64,000 nt of DNA, taken from Holacanthus passer (Eukaryota; Chordata; Actinopteri; Pomacanthidae). The notes beneath the pieces were generated by a model, which worked only from the letters and a program-made list of their open reading frames with translations, searched no databases and was not told where the DNA came from. Below, piece after piece: positions 11,100 through 23,091 of this stretch. The position numbers were made by a program, and so were the translations under genes. The DNA is taken from the NCBI GenBank assembly GCA_025331565.1, contig JAFREQ010000027.1:1240001-1304000 (forward strand), given 5' to 3'. Positions within the stretch are counted from its first letter, which is position 1; the number at the start of each line of letters is the position of its first letter.

Positions 11100-11461
11100 T
11101 CACATGAACCCACCTGTGTCACTGTTTGCAGCCTTGTGTTTGCACCAGTGGTCACAAGTTTCCTGTGACGCGCACGCACGTGAACGCGCCTGCTCCACCT
11201 GGTCCAATCACGTACGAGGACGCTCGCCACACCGCCCCCTGCTGGCGGAGCTGCCGCCGCTGCTGCCGCTGCTGCTGCAGGTGGAGCGTGTCTCTCAGTG
11301 TTTGTGCTGCAGCTCGGTCCGGACACCGGCAGCTCACCTGATCTCCGGCTCATAAACCCGCAACACGGCTCAGATTTTCTCCTCCGTAAAGTGCCGGAGC
11401 AGCGGCTCCTCCGACGGCGTCCGAGGTGTCAGCGCGTCCGGACGAAGCGCCTCATCCTCCG
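11100..11461 (+). promoter_or_regulatory. fhdc1: Probable FHDC1 promoter and non-coding exon 1
   Basis: This block is CpG-dense and GC-rich in an otherwise AT-rich neighbourhood (GCCGCCGCTGCTGCCGCTGC and CCGGACACCGGC, for example). It ends with a strong splice donor, CCTCCG|GTGAGTGA, so the exon would end at 11461. It lies between the end of ARFIP1 and the start of FHDC1 on the same strand, and FHDC1 in mammals has a distant non-coding first exon. The assignment to FHDC1 is inference; no ATG-initiated long frame runs to the donor. Confidence 0.6.
11232..11245 (-). promoter_or_regulatory. CTCF motif in the CpG block (minus strand)
   Basis: On the minus strand the sequence reads CCAGCAGGGGGCGG, a full match to the CTCF core CCASYAGRKGGCRS. 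It sits inside the putative FHDC1 promoter. Confidence 0.55.
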
Positions 11462-12854
11462 GTGAGTGAAGCAGGACGCTCCGCTGCATCAGGCTGTGTG
11501 TGGATGTCAGATATGAAACGACCTGCTGCAACATTAACTCTGCTGTGAAAACTACACTGCAGGCTGACAGAACAGTGTATGTGTGCATCTGAACAGAGGA
11601 GGTTTCATTTAGTCTTCATGCTCTGTTTTTTCTCAGTTTGAGCCTTTAAGGTGACAGAAAATGTCCTGCAATGCAGTTCAGGTCCAACATGACATCATTA
11701 TGAACATTTAATGTAATTTGAGGCCTGAATCTGTTGCTCTGACAATGTAAACACCGAAGAAGCATTAACCTGTCAAAGAACTTTATTATATCCATTCAAT
11801 TTTGCTAGAGAGCTCAAAATGCAACTTATTACACAACAAATGAAGATTTTTTTTCTAAAGGATGTAAAAAAGATTTTGACTTTTGTGTTTTCTGAAAATC
11901 TTTTATTCTTATTCAAGCATTATAAAAAAGACTGGTAGATATGCAGCCTTTAAAAAGTGTTAATCCCCTTTGGAATTTTTCATCTTTGTTCAAGATTGAA
12001 TCAAACATTTAATGTGTTTTTTTTAACTGATTAACACAAAAAATCTTTTAATGTGAACACCAGAGTATTTTTCATAGGCACCGTAGTTATATACTAGTTA
12101 GAGTTGTAATTATTTCATGTGTCTGTTTCATGCACATATATTTTGAGTCTCTTCTTGTAAATGACTTTATCCTGCAAGTTTGGCTCAATTGGTAGTTTAC
12201 CTACTTGCATCATGCATAAATATTGCATTTGGGTTGGATATAGTTTGAAATCTTCTGATATTACTGTTTTGATATTTGATAACACAACTTCTCCTGAGAC
12301 TTAATATTAACATGTATTCCTGCAAAATTCTTTTTATTTAACAAAAGTAGCCAAAGTTATTAAATGTAAAATGTCTGTTTACATCCAGTCATACAAGAGC
12401 TTTTCCAGATTGACAGTGGCAAAACTTTGATTCCATTCAGGAACTATTTGACCAAATAAAAAACTCAGACTCAGACATTTTCAGCACTTTAGAGTTGGTG
12501 CTACAGATGGATTATATATTTGATGACCGTTTTTGTTTTGCTGTAATAAGAAGCAGTGTTGTTGTGGATTCACTAACAGAACTTACCGCCTCACCCTCAG
12601 CCCTTTTAGTTCAACATGTATGGCTTTATAACTGTGCCCCTGTTGGTTTTGTTCTGCACCTCAGACCCCGGCTTCCTTGGCTTTTGTACACTGTTATCCA
12701 TGCTGAGATGAATTAGAGGGCAATCCATTCAAGTGTTGGGAACAATACCCCTGTGGAAAAAAAGAGTTTCTCCCCGGGTCAGGTCAGGGGAGAGGGCGGT
12801 GTCACCCCCCCGGTTGCTGTGGAAGCCGAGAGCAACATGGAAAACTCAATTCTC

Positions 12855-12862
12855 TGACGTCA
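12855..12862. promoter_or_regulatory. Full CRE palindrome TGACGTCA
   Basis: A perfect CREB/ATF site within a GC-richer block (12770-12905) in presumed FHDC1 intron 1. It could mark an intronic enhancer or internal promoter; no start site is evident. Confidence 0.35.
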
Positions 12863-14249
12863 CCCCGAGGAGGAAGACGTCGGGGGGGCTTGATTTATTT
12901 CTGTGGGAGCATGAAGGGGCTGAATAGTTGGGTCAGCTAGAGTGGGCTTTATTGCCCCCAAATCTGTCTTCGTCTTATAAATTCAATTTTGGTCGGCAAT
13001 GACAAACGGTTACAAAATAAAAAAAAAACACACAGAAGAAAAGAGGAAGAAGAAAATTAAAGCGTCCTTGTTTGCATGCCTTTCTCTTCCCCCAAACTCC
13101 CACCCATGTTACCACCCAAGTCTCTCAGCTATAAACTGTCTAATAAAGAAAAAAAAAGACCAAATTAAACTTAAGAAAAGAGGAGGGAAACAATTTTTAA
13201 AAAAAAACACCCCCCAAAATAAGATTCAGGGCCAAACTAACAACACATATATGTTGTCTGGATGAATATTGTTTTGGGGATTTATGAACATTGCTCATTG
13301 GCTCTTGAGGCTGTAACGTGATCCATGCATGTCTGTAAATAGTGTTTCACCTGTATTAAAGTGTATTTTAATGAAGCCTGCTGCGTCTCTGGGCCCTTGG
13401 GCAAACACTTTTCCCCACTGCCATGAAAACATGTTTGCATTGCCTCCACGTTTCCCTGCTGCTGTCTCTATAGTGACTGAACACCTGCTTTATCCCCCAC
13501 CTTTATAGATCATAATAACCTGCACCTGACTCAGGAAGCCAGTTGTTAAGCCGAGTTTTACCCAAATCATACAGTATGTGTGTTATTACGCTGCGATTAA
13601 TCTGTCACCTTCTGCGGCAGACGTTGGTTTAATGCTGCACAAGCCTGTGAAAGCCAAGAGGTAGAGCGAGATTTGCCTAAAGCTTATCTTGGCACCGGGC
13701 TCAGATTGCTGAAGCAACAATTGGAGGTTGGAGCCCGAGGAGATGGAGACGCAGTGGTCTGCTGCAGGACAGACACTGATCACCTGTTAACAAAAGAACA
13801 AACGGGAGAAGATTCAAAGCTCTGTTTTTGATCCGTAGCCCCGCAGATGGTGCCTCATCTCGTCCCTCCTTCTCGTCATTACTTCACCTGAGCGGGTTGT
13901 GTTTCACCTGGTTTACTTTTTCTCTGGGTGTGTAATGCGTTTGTATTTTTTATTAGGAGAGTCGGTGTTGGTTTTGTGTAATATACGTCTGGAAAATGCT
14001 CCCAGGAGTAGGTTTGAAACTGCTGTGTCATTGTGTGGGATAGTTTCATTAGAAGTGAGTCATATGGATAAAATCCTCTGTGAGAGTATGTGTCATTTTA
14101 TGTTGTTCATTCTCCTTTTAGCTTTGTTTTGGTCTCCACCAACTCCTGATCTGGCTCTTTAGCAGCAAATGTTTCACAGTTAACACCAGGTAGTTACTAA
14201 TTTTGTTCGTCTGTTGGTTTGTCAGAGCAAATTTTAAGATATACACTCT

Positions 14250-14525
14250 GTTGCCAGTTTATTAGGTACACCAAGCTGAAACAGATGCAGTCTAATTATC
14301 CTTCATTCATTCGTTCATACATTCATTTGTTTAAACTGTAGCGAGCTGTTGATTCAACTTCATGATCATTTTGGAGGATGTAGTTTGTGGTAGCTTGTTT
14401 GTTTTGCATTATACCGCCAGGTGTAATATTTAGTCTGTCATCATTAATATGGCTGATACATTTAGTGCACAATATAATAGAAACACCTCTAAGTATCACG
14501 CAGGGGTACCTAATAAACAGGCAAC
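14250..14525. mobile_element. MITE with inverted ends TTGCCAGTTTATTAGGTACA
   Basis: The left terminus GTTGCCAGTTTATTAGGTAC is answered at the right by GGTACCTAATAAACAGGCAA, an inverted match with about one mismatch. The interior has no coding capacity. I recognise it as a teleost non-autonomous DNA transposon; the superfamily is uncertain. Confidence 0.8.
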
Positions 14526-14811
14526 TAAGTTTAAACCACATTTTAGCAAAATGTCAAATTGATATAAATCATCATATCAAGCCTAATTTGTTGATTATAA
14601 GATTATAAGAATTCTTATTTGTTTGGTTAATGGATTCGTTCTTTAGTCAAGTAAGTTCATAAAATCTTCTTTTCAGTCTGATGAAGGTTGTGAAGATCAA
14701 AAGATCATAAATACATTTACTAGCAGTAAACTAGACAGTTTGTTTTTCACTTTTTAATTCAAGCTGTTTTTGTAATAAAATAGTTGAAAGTGCCATTTAT
14801 AATGTGCCAGA

Positions 14812-15030
14812 GCTCAAGATGACATCTTCAAATTGCTTGTTTTGTTTGACCAGCAGCCCAAAACCAAAAGATTTTCAGTTTACAACAGCGTGAAACAGAC
14901 AAAAGCAGCAAATTTGAGAAGCTGGAACCAACAAATATTTGGTATTTTTGTCTAATATGTGGATGAAATAATTCATTATTCACATTAAAATTGTTGTCAA
15001 TTATCTCTAAATCAGCTAATCAATGAATCT
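14812..15030 (-). repeat. Dispersed repeat, 'GTTGCAGCCC' family (decayed copy)
   Basis: The interior shares TTTGTTTGACCAGCAGCCCAAA and AAATTTGAGAAGCTGGAACC with the other copies of the family at 4633 and 40112. The ends are degraded. Confidence 0.6.
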
Positions 15031-16139
15031 GTCAGCAGTATTGACCTAAGTTTGAGGTTAATGCATCATTATGGCACAGATTTATTTTTGCATTGTGTGG
15101 GATCCTAACAGTCCTGTTTCATATCCAGTATGTGGTTATGAATGATGAGCTGTTTACCCACTTTTTTTCTGCCTGGTCAGTTGTTAAGAGGATAAGCACA
15201 GATTCCTTGTTTGTTTGAATCAGATTTAGATGTTGGTTCTATGATTAGATGAATTCCCTCCTCAGTTACAGGTTAGCTGTCAGGCGTGACGTAACCTGTG
15301 TTACAGGTGCGATAGTCATTCATATTAGTCTTAGCCGAACCCGTCTGAAGCCTGTTCAAACAGTCATTGACAGAGCAGGCGTGCACGCTCTGCAAACTGC
15401 CAGCTTTAATCTTTCAAATCTGAAAACCTTGTTTGAGACGCAGACTGTTATTACCAGACTTGCGCTAAGCCAGGGGATGCTCCTGTACCTGCACACAGTC
15501 TTTACTGGATCCTTCCCTCTCTGACTCTGCAGGTGTTTGTGTGACAGGAGGAGGCACAGTTATTTTTGCTATACACTGACTCTATGATTTAGAGCTGATG
15601 TAAGCTATAATATGATTTGTGGCCATGTTGGCAGCCCTTTGGCGATCTCCAGCTTTTAATTCCAATTTGTCCCTTATCATTAATAATTTCCTCACACTGT
15701 CAACAGAAAGTAATGCTACATTTGTGCCGGCTTCTGAAGAATAACTGTAGATATAATTTGTGCCTCAGCGGTCTGCAGTTTCTCTGAGCAGCAAAGATAA
15801 TGATAAAAGAGGGGTTTAATGGGTTGTGATGTTTTTTTGGTGTAGATCTCAATGACAGATCTGTTTGAGATCAGTGTGTTACTGATCAGAGAGGAAGTTC
15901 TTTCATTAAGTCTGGCTGTAAATAAAGTCAGAACAGATGATGTAGAGGAACAGATTCACAGCTTTCCTTAAAGACCCAAAGGGACACGTGACAATCCATA
16001 ATCAATGAAACACACACAATTCAATACACTTATACTGTTATACCAAATGAGTGCAAATATGCAGGTTTTTAAACACAGGTAAACTTGCAGTGTTAAAATA
16101 GGTGGTTGACTATTTTTCTATTGCCAGTAGATGAGTTTA

Positions 16140-16420
16140 ATCTGGATCAGCAGTCTTTGTTCTGTGCAATTTTCTGTGTATTTTAAAGTTTATCTGAAGC
16201 TGCTATGAGGCTTCTCGGATGGCTGATATTAACCTTAGATAAACTTTTGAGTACATTATTGCATTGAGGGAGGATTGTGAATTTTGTCCCCCATCACTTC
16301 CATTGAAAGCACATGAGGAAGAGATCTTTTATTGGCAAGTAGGAATGATCCTGGTCATATGAGAACATGACTATTGTTTTAAGGCAGACTGGAAAAATGG
16401 TGAACCTACCCTTTAAATAC
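16140..16420 (+). repeat. Probable dispersed teleost repeat
   Basis: The segment with GTCCCCCATCACTTCCATTG, AGATCTTTTATTGG and GTGAACCTACCCTTTAA resembles, from memory, an abundant fish repeat. Only one copy is visible in this window, so the call rests on recall. Confidence 0.4.
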
Positions 16421-19202
16421 CAAAACAATGGTACTTCTCCATTGAACTCTGTGGCACCATCATTCCTCCTCAGAAAGTGGGTGTTTTTTTCATACCAATT
16501 TCAGCATCCAACATGCATATTATTGATCATCTACCTTTTATTTTTATTGACAGTGTCATGATATGGCGGCACAAAGCTCAGTTTCATGACTCATTAAACA
16601 GGACTCAAAGTGTGGGCAGAACACAATGCCATAATTATTTGCCGTGATCATCAATCAGAACTTTAAGTGCCCCAAATAGCCTGCTAAGTATTTTGTACTT
16701 TCCGGTCTGTACTACATAACCCAGAAACCCACATTGCTGTCATGTTAAGTTCTACCAACTTTATTAGAAAATACTCACTGTTGTCCAGTTGGGGAGCTTA
16801 ATTTAATCACTTCCTGCAGTGAAATGTGACACATGAATCCTCCAGTTTTCTTTGCTCAGTTACAGAAAAAAACAAGATAATTGGGGTTGTGAGGTTAATA
16901 ATCGAGCTGCTTTTAAAAACTTCATGAATTAAGAAGGCACCACTGTCACCTCCAGCTGACAGCTTTCCTCTCACACTGAATGGGACTTCGATGCAGAGAG
17001 AGATGGACGGGAGATTGCGGCCTATTTATAGTAGCGTTTGTGAATTGTGGGCCAGTTTTGATTCGAGGCGGAGGAACATCAGGGACAGTTTTTGGGTGGA
17101 TTTAATTGCCGTGCTGAAGATCGAGCAGGACTTCAATGCTCTTTAATCAGTATGAGAGGACAGTGCTGTGCAGGGCTTTCAAAAGATGCTGACATCTCAA
17201 TTTTAAGGAACATTTTTCCTATGTGCTGCTTCATAACATCAGCAAAGTTGCTTAAACTAGATGTCAAGTTGCTAAAAGGAGAATGACAAGCAGTGAGCAT
17301 CCTCAGCTGACTTTTAGCAGACAAACATGTTTGTTGCAGGTTTAGTTTCACATGGCATGAGGTGTTATGAATCGTACCTTGGCCTCATTAGAAATTATAT
17401 TCCTCACTCTAGACAAATAACACAATGTAATAATCCCCTTAAAGCAGATTTTGCAGATTTGAGAGTGAACTGTTGAGAGTTTTGTTCGAGCCACGTTAAT
17501 CCTCCATGCAAAGCCTTCTGTGTCACACATGGACGTTTGTTTTGGAGGTTGTTGGCCTGTACGTGCAGCTCATTGTTCAGCCTAGAACTCGAGATGAAAA
17601 TGGACTCGTTCGACAACGTTATTTTGAAGTGCCACATACGTTTTAATCACAGTTGGTTCCTCAAGCTTCTGGTTTTTGTCATGGATTAAATTAGGGATGG
17701 TTAAGGGGAAGAAAGCGTTGGAGTAGCAGTGACATGAACTCTTAACAACCTCTGAGCAAAAGTTAAAAGACAAGCCGGCAGTAGAGGAAATAAAAGGAGA
17801 CTCCTATGATGAGGATTATCAGATTTGACAGCTTGTGGACAAAGTACTGACATGTCCATTGATGGATTCGTTCATCCGGAGGCCAAATCTCGATCGCTTT
17901 GTGTTAAGGGAGCCGGGCTGAAAGCTTGAGCGTTTCAACTCGTGGATACTTCAGATGCTGAATATCAGACGAGCTAATTAAGCATTTTGCACCCCAAATA
18001 CACGACATCTGCAGGCCCTGAAAAGTCTGAAAAGCATAGCAGCTTCAGTGCTTGAGTGCTGTTGTTCCAGACCTTCATATGTAGAGTTTATTTTTTGATA
18101 GGTCATACTTTCATTCGTCTATTTTCTGTTGCTCATCCAGGTCCAGGTCATGTTTAATGATAATAAATGATATTATTAGGAACTTAGAATTAGAAATACT
18201 GACGAAAATGTGATACAGATGTCAAAACATGTATGCAAGATAATTCTAGGCCACATCATCTCTACTGGTTTTCATTAGTATCTTTCATACTTTAGCTGCT
18301 ATGACATTGCATTTTATGTGTTGTTAACTTTAATATTTAGTTTAAGTTAATAAAAACCCTGTCATTGCATGAAACCTAAGTTCTTCCATCCATAAGTTCT
18401 TTTGCTTTTTCCCTGCATGAACATGTTGCTTTTGCATTATAAATATTTGACTAGGCCACAAATGTACACAGGTGACTCACCTCTGGGTCAGCACCACTGA
18501 GTGTCTGTCCGCTCAGGACATCAGCAGTTGGGTTGGAAGAGTTACTTTATTCATGGGGATATGAATAATTTACTCTGTCAGGTTCTGCCAGGGTTCACTC
18601 AGAAAATACAGACATAACGGTACCAAGCGCTCAATCTTTGAAAATATTTGACAAATCCAGGATTTCCTGAATAATAGGCTCATTGTCCACGCTGTTTCCT
18701 CATTAGACGTTTTCTGCTGTGTTGTGTTCGGGTGTTGTGGTGCATTACACAACCAGTGGGACGAGGTGACGAATGACCTGCGGTTCATCAGATATTTGAT
18801 ATTTAGTATGCAACTTGAGCCCGTTTTGTCTGGATTGCACTGGGAGATAAGCAAATGATATAAAGGTGCTGAAAAGATTTTCACACAGATTTGACATGTG
18901 CTTTATTCGACGAAGGTGCACTTTGTTTGAGTATGAGGCCGGAGGCTTAGTGTGATTTATGTAACAGGCCAGATTTATATGGCTTGAATACATTAGCGAT
19001 CCTGCTGCAGTCTGTCACCTTCTGCCACGTCTCAATGATGAAGTGCAGTCCTGCTGTTGCCAAGAGCCGTCGTACTGTTAACGTTTGTCTCTGTTTGCTG
19101 TACACAACTAAAAGGTGTCATTTCATATCCTCTGTGTGTGAGACGAGAATTTTTGGCAACACTGTCCTTTTGTCTTTGGTATCTGGGCAGTAGTAGCTGG
19201 GG

Positions 19203-19204
<2 letters not shown>

Positions 19205-19260
<56 letters not shown>
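19205..19260. repeat. (GT)28 microsatellite
   Basis: An uninterrupted GT run of about 28 units in presumed FHDC1 intron 1, the longest simple repeat in the window. Confidence 0.98.
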
Positions 19261-19263
<3 letters not shown>

Positions 19264-19715
19264 GCTGAGAATATACTCAACTCTCAGTCTATTGTGTGTC
19301 CTCTCCATTGTAAACAAGCCATGGAAATCAGAGAGATAAGCTTAGTGCTGTGAGATCATCATCATCCACAAAGTCCCAGCAAACATACTGAGCTGCTGCA
19401 CGACAAAGAAACACATAATCCAAGTGATGAAACACAGACAGTGTGTGCAGATCTGTTTATCATTCCTGTACAGTTATAGTTCAGTTATACTCTAAACCTT
19501 ACCCTTAAAATTCAGAATCAGATTCTGCTATGGCAGCCTTGCAGAAATCCCCCTTTGGAGGCATAAACAGGGCCTTGATGTCCGTGGTGGTTGACGGGTG
19601 AAGCTGTGTGGACTCTGCACCACCGATAGGCAAGACAGGCCACCAACAGATCTCTACAGGCCCAGTTCTGATGACAAATTAGAACGATTGTTTCTAGCTT
19701 CAACTTGTTCTAAAG

Positions 19716-20042
19716 TCAGTCGATCAGCAGAAAATTCATCGGCGATAAATATTTACAATCTGTACCACTCTTTTACGAAGTTGGGACTCATGGAAGATTA
19801 GTGAGTGAAATAGATGTCATACATACAGTTCTGTACCTGGAAAGAAGGCAGAGTACACATACATACAAAAGGGGAAAAAACAAGATGCTGAGAGAGGATA
19901 CAGGAGTTTTGGACAGATGGCCATTTTTCCCAATTTCATGACATTTGGAAAGTGAAATGACAACTTAATGATCAGTGTCAAGAAAAGAACTATAATCAGT
20001 TGATGAATCAATGATGAAAATGATCATTAGTTGCAGCGCAGG
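19716..20042 (+). repeat. Dispersed repeat, 'GTTGCAGCCC' family (interrupted copy)
   Basis: The left part AGTCGATCAGCAGAAAATTC and the right part ATGAAAATGATCATTAGTTG match the family ends; the middle is divergent or replaced. The end of this repeat overlaps the first codons of the open frame at 20031-20381. Confidence 0.5.
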
Positions 20043-20096
20043 ATTGAATGTTGTGTTACAGTCATGATGAGTACAAAAAAAAATCTCACTAACATC

Positions 20097-20381
20097 CTGT
20101 CGCCGGCTGCCCCCTCACCACCGTTTGGACAGGAAGAGATCAAGGTGGTCGGAGGGATCAAAAACAAACAGGTCCGACAGCGGCGTCCCACTGAGCCCTA
20201 CGCAGAACCTCTCTCTGCTAACGAGCGTTCCCATAGTAATGATGATGGAGCGGGACTCGCCAAATTCCTCGCGAACGCACCCCTTTGCCCCGACAGTGTG
20301 AGCGAAAGACCTCGGCCCTGTGGGGTGTTCACCGACCCTCAGGAAATTGAAGTGGAAGTTAACAACAGGGGATTATTATAA
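20097..20381 (+). other. Unexplained open frame, GC-richer than its surroundings
   Basis: The frame stays open from 20031 to the stop at 20379-20381 (116 residues), but its first 20 or so codons are repeat sequence, so the ATG at 20031 is not credible. From about 20097 the composition becomes GC-richer and the translation (with EEIKVVGGIKNKQVRQRRP and AEPLSANERSHSNDDG) looks less random than its neighbours. I recognise no family, and no pair of good splice sites frames it. It could be an unannotated exon, a decayed gene fragment or chance. Confidence 0.2.
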
Positions 20382-21104
20382 CAGGCAGCGGCGCCTTGAC
20401 CTTCAGCATTACAAAGTTGTGAGTGAGAGCGGATTTTATTTGTTTTAGGGCTTGGTGGCTCCCTGGATACTTGTTGACAGTTACCTCCGGTTAAAATCAT
20501 TTTCAGCTTTGCAGAATGGGAAAAAAAATCCTGCACCAAGTCAAAGGTCTTATTATGTAACTAAAGATGGGTGACAAACGAGAGTAAAAACCAACAGCTT
20601 CAGTGCTTCTTGGCTTAGGTTGTCCGAGTCTCTAAACAACATTCTTCAAAGATGTTGCCTCATTTTGTGCTTTTGGTTGGTCCAAAATCTCACATAGGTT
20701 TTCCACTGGGTTGAGATTGTAAAAGCGTAGCACATTACTTGTGACCTCTTAAAATGAAACTGCTACTCTGCAACATTGCGTTCAGTTTGTCTAAGGGTTG
20801 TGACCAGTTCAACCAGATTACAAAAAACTCTCTTATCCTGTTAATCATGCCACGACCCCTCAGATTAGAGGTCTTAGGGCTGTGATCCAAAAGGGATGTG
20901 AGGACGGTCAGAGCCTGACGTAGACCTGAGGATAATAAGACCTGATCCATAATGAGGTTGACCAAACAGAGAAACCTCTTCTCATCTTTGTGACTTATTT
21001 GTTCGCCCAAAAAGCAGTTTTCATTTCATTTTACATCCATGTGCCCTTTTCTTTAAACTTCTTCCTTGTGTTGACAAAGAACTTGGCATTAGACATATTG
21101 ACAC

Positions 21105-21392
21105 TAGAGCTTCAATGATTAATGCTGTTCAACAGGAAATTAATCTGCAATGATTTGAAGTAATATTATAAGCAAAATTTAAATTGTTTCAACTTTTCAA
21201 ACGTGATTATGTGATTTTCTGTTTTTCTTACTATCATAGTAAACTGGATATCTTTGGATTTTGGACTGTCGCATTTGAAAGCATCATCATTTCCATTTGT
21301 TGAGACTTTATAGACCAATCACCGAATTGATTACTCAAGAAAATAATCAGTAGATAAGTCAATAATGAAAATAATTGTTAGTTGCAGTCCTA
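21105..21392 (+). repeat. Dispersed repeat, 'GTTGCAGCCC' family
   Basis: It starts TAGAGCTTCAATGATTAATG and ends AATTGTTAGTTGCAGTCCTA, with the internal TAAACTGGATATCTTTGG and TTTTGGACTGTC typical of the family. It is a nearly full-length copy. Confidence 0.75.
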
Positions 21393-22124
21393 ATTGACTC
21401 ACTGACCCAAGACGCATGGTAATAGAAAGGGGCCCCACTGAGACCCAATTAGTCTGAATATAACTTTGACCTGGCCTGACTTGGGCCCTGGGTGGGGTCT
21501 CAGTCACCAGGACCTAAATGGACCCGTCAGAAGCTTTACCTCAGATTTGTCTTGTGACCCCTTGGTAGAGGTCCCCACCCCTGCTGTAGAGATCATTTAT
21601 ATATTCATGTTAACTTTGACCTCTGTTCAGCTCTGTGTTTCCAGTCAAAGACTAATGACAGTGGGTGGGGTCTCCCTTGTCATTAATGGAGACTGATATG
21701 AGCAGGAAAGCCTGGGGGTCGACAACAGGTGGATCTTTAGATGAATCCCCACAGTCTGTCTGTGTTGATGCGTGGCAGCAGGTGGATGTGTGGAATCTGG
21801 AAACAGCCTTTCTCTCCCTCAGGGCTTCTCTGTATAGTGTTACTGACAGGTGTGTTTCCTCCTCTGTAAGTCATGTGAGGATGTCAGGTACAGCCTTGTT
21901 GCTTTGGTTGTCGTCCCTTCATGCAGTTTGAGATCGACTTAAATGAATGTGAAATGCCACAAATCAATCACTGTCACAGAGCTGATTTCTTTAGAGAGGC
22001 GGGATTAATGTACCTGGTGTCTGAACTAACTCAATGCTCAGATGTCTGTTTTACTACAGGTTCAGTGCAGACAGGAAAACTGCAGGATATCTCCAAGTGT
22101 GTGTTCAGTTTAAGGAATGGTTTG

Positions 22125-22660
22125 ACATTTTAGGACATACACTCATTTGCTTTTTTGCCAAGAGTTAGATTTGAAGATTGATACCACTCTCATCTAAATA
22201 TGAACCTACAACCACTGAGGGTTAGTTTGCTTAACATGGAAACGGGGAAACAGGTAATCAGGTTCTATCTAAAGGTAAAATATCTGAATACCAGCTCCTC
22301 TGAAGCCCATTAAACAACATGATATATTGTTTATTTCATTCAAGAATTAACATCTATCTGCTGGATTATGTCTTAACCAGGCAAAAAGTTAAAAATCATT
22401 TGCCTGCCAGCAACTCTGAAACTCACTCATTAACATATTATACCTCCTTTGTTTAATCTGTACAAAAAACAAAGAATAAAACTCACTATTTTCAATGAGG
22501 GTTATGTGCCAGACTATTGCCTGGTCAGGTGCAATGACTTTGTGGAGCCCAGATTAAACAAACAATATGTAACATGTTAAGTATTGAACTTCAGAGGTGC
22601 TGGTAGGTATATATATATTTTTTTTTACCTTTGGAGTTTCACCCTGTTTTCAGATATAAG
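22125..22660. mobile_element. Foldback element, second copy
   Basis: It begins TGGTTTGACATTTTAGGACA, like the copy in the ARFIP1 3' UTR, and contains GAGTTAGATTTGAAGATTGA, ACATGGAAACGGGGAAACAG, GGGTTATGTGCCAG and a complementary second half (CCAGCTCCTCTGAAG against CTTCAGAGGTGCTGG). The right end is degraded. Confidence 0.7.
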
Positions 22661-23046
22661 CAAAAAGCGAGGCAGCAAACACTGTATTTCTTTTTGAGTT
22701 TTCTCCGTAGCATAACCATGTTTTTAGGGCTACAGAAGGAGACGACTCGGCGTGAAGGTCAGATGCTCTCACAGCCTCATGAATTAGACATGAGTGACGG
22801 TGTGGTCCAGCTCTGAGGACGGGACGGCTGAGCATGCAGGTCGATGCTGGCAACATGAGGCCATTTGTGACGTCGGCTTTATTAATTAGTAATAATCTCT
22901 GGGTATCAGGTGGACATGGCTGCTGGCTAATGGGGGGATTACCACTAAGATGTTACTAAGTTGTGTAAGAGGCCGAGAGCTGATTCTAGAAATCAGCAGA
23001 AAGTGGCCACTTACTGTGTACAGTGTTTGATACTTATTGATATTTA

Positions 23047-23091
23047 TCATTATTAGTAGTAGTACTAGTAGAAATAGTAGAAGTAGTAGTA
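23047..23091. repeat. Imperfect AGT trinucleotide tract
   Basis: The tract TTAGTAGTAGTACTAGTAG with interruptions to AGTAGTAGTATC is a decayed (AGT)n microsatellite. Confidence 0.8.

Noticed and set aside
13000..13270. A-rich stretch with a Lys-rich frame
   Set aside because: The frame arises from poly(A)-type runs (AAAAAAAA, GAAGAAAAG); no domain or conserved pattern is visible.
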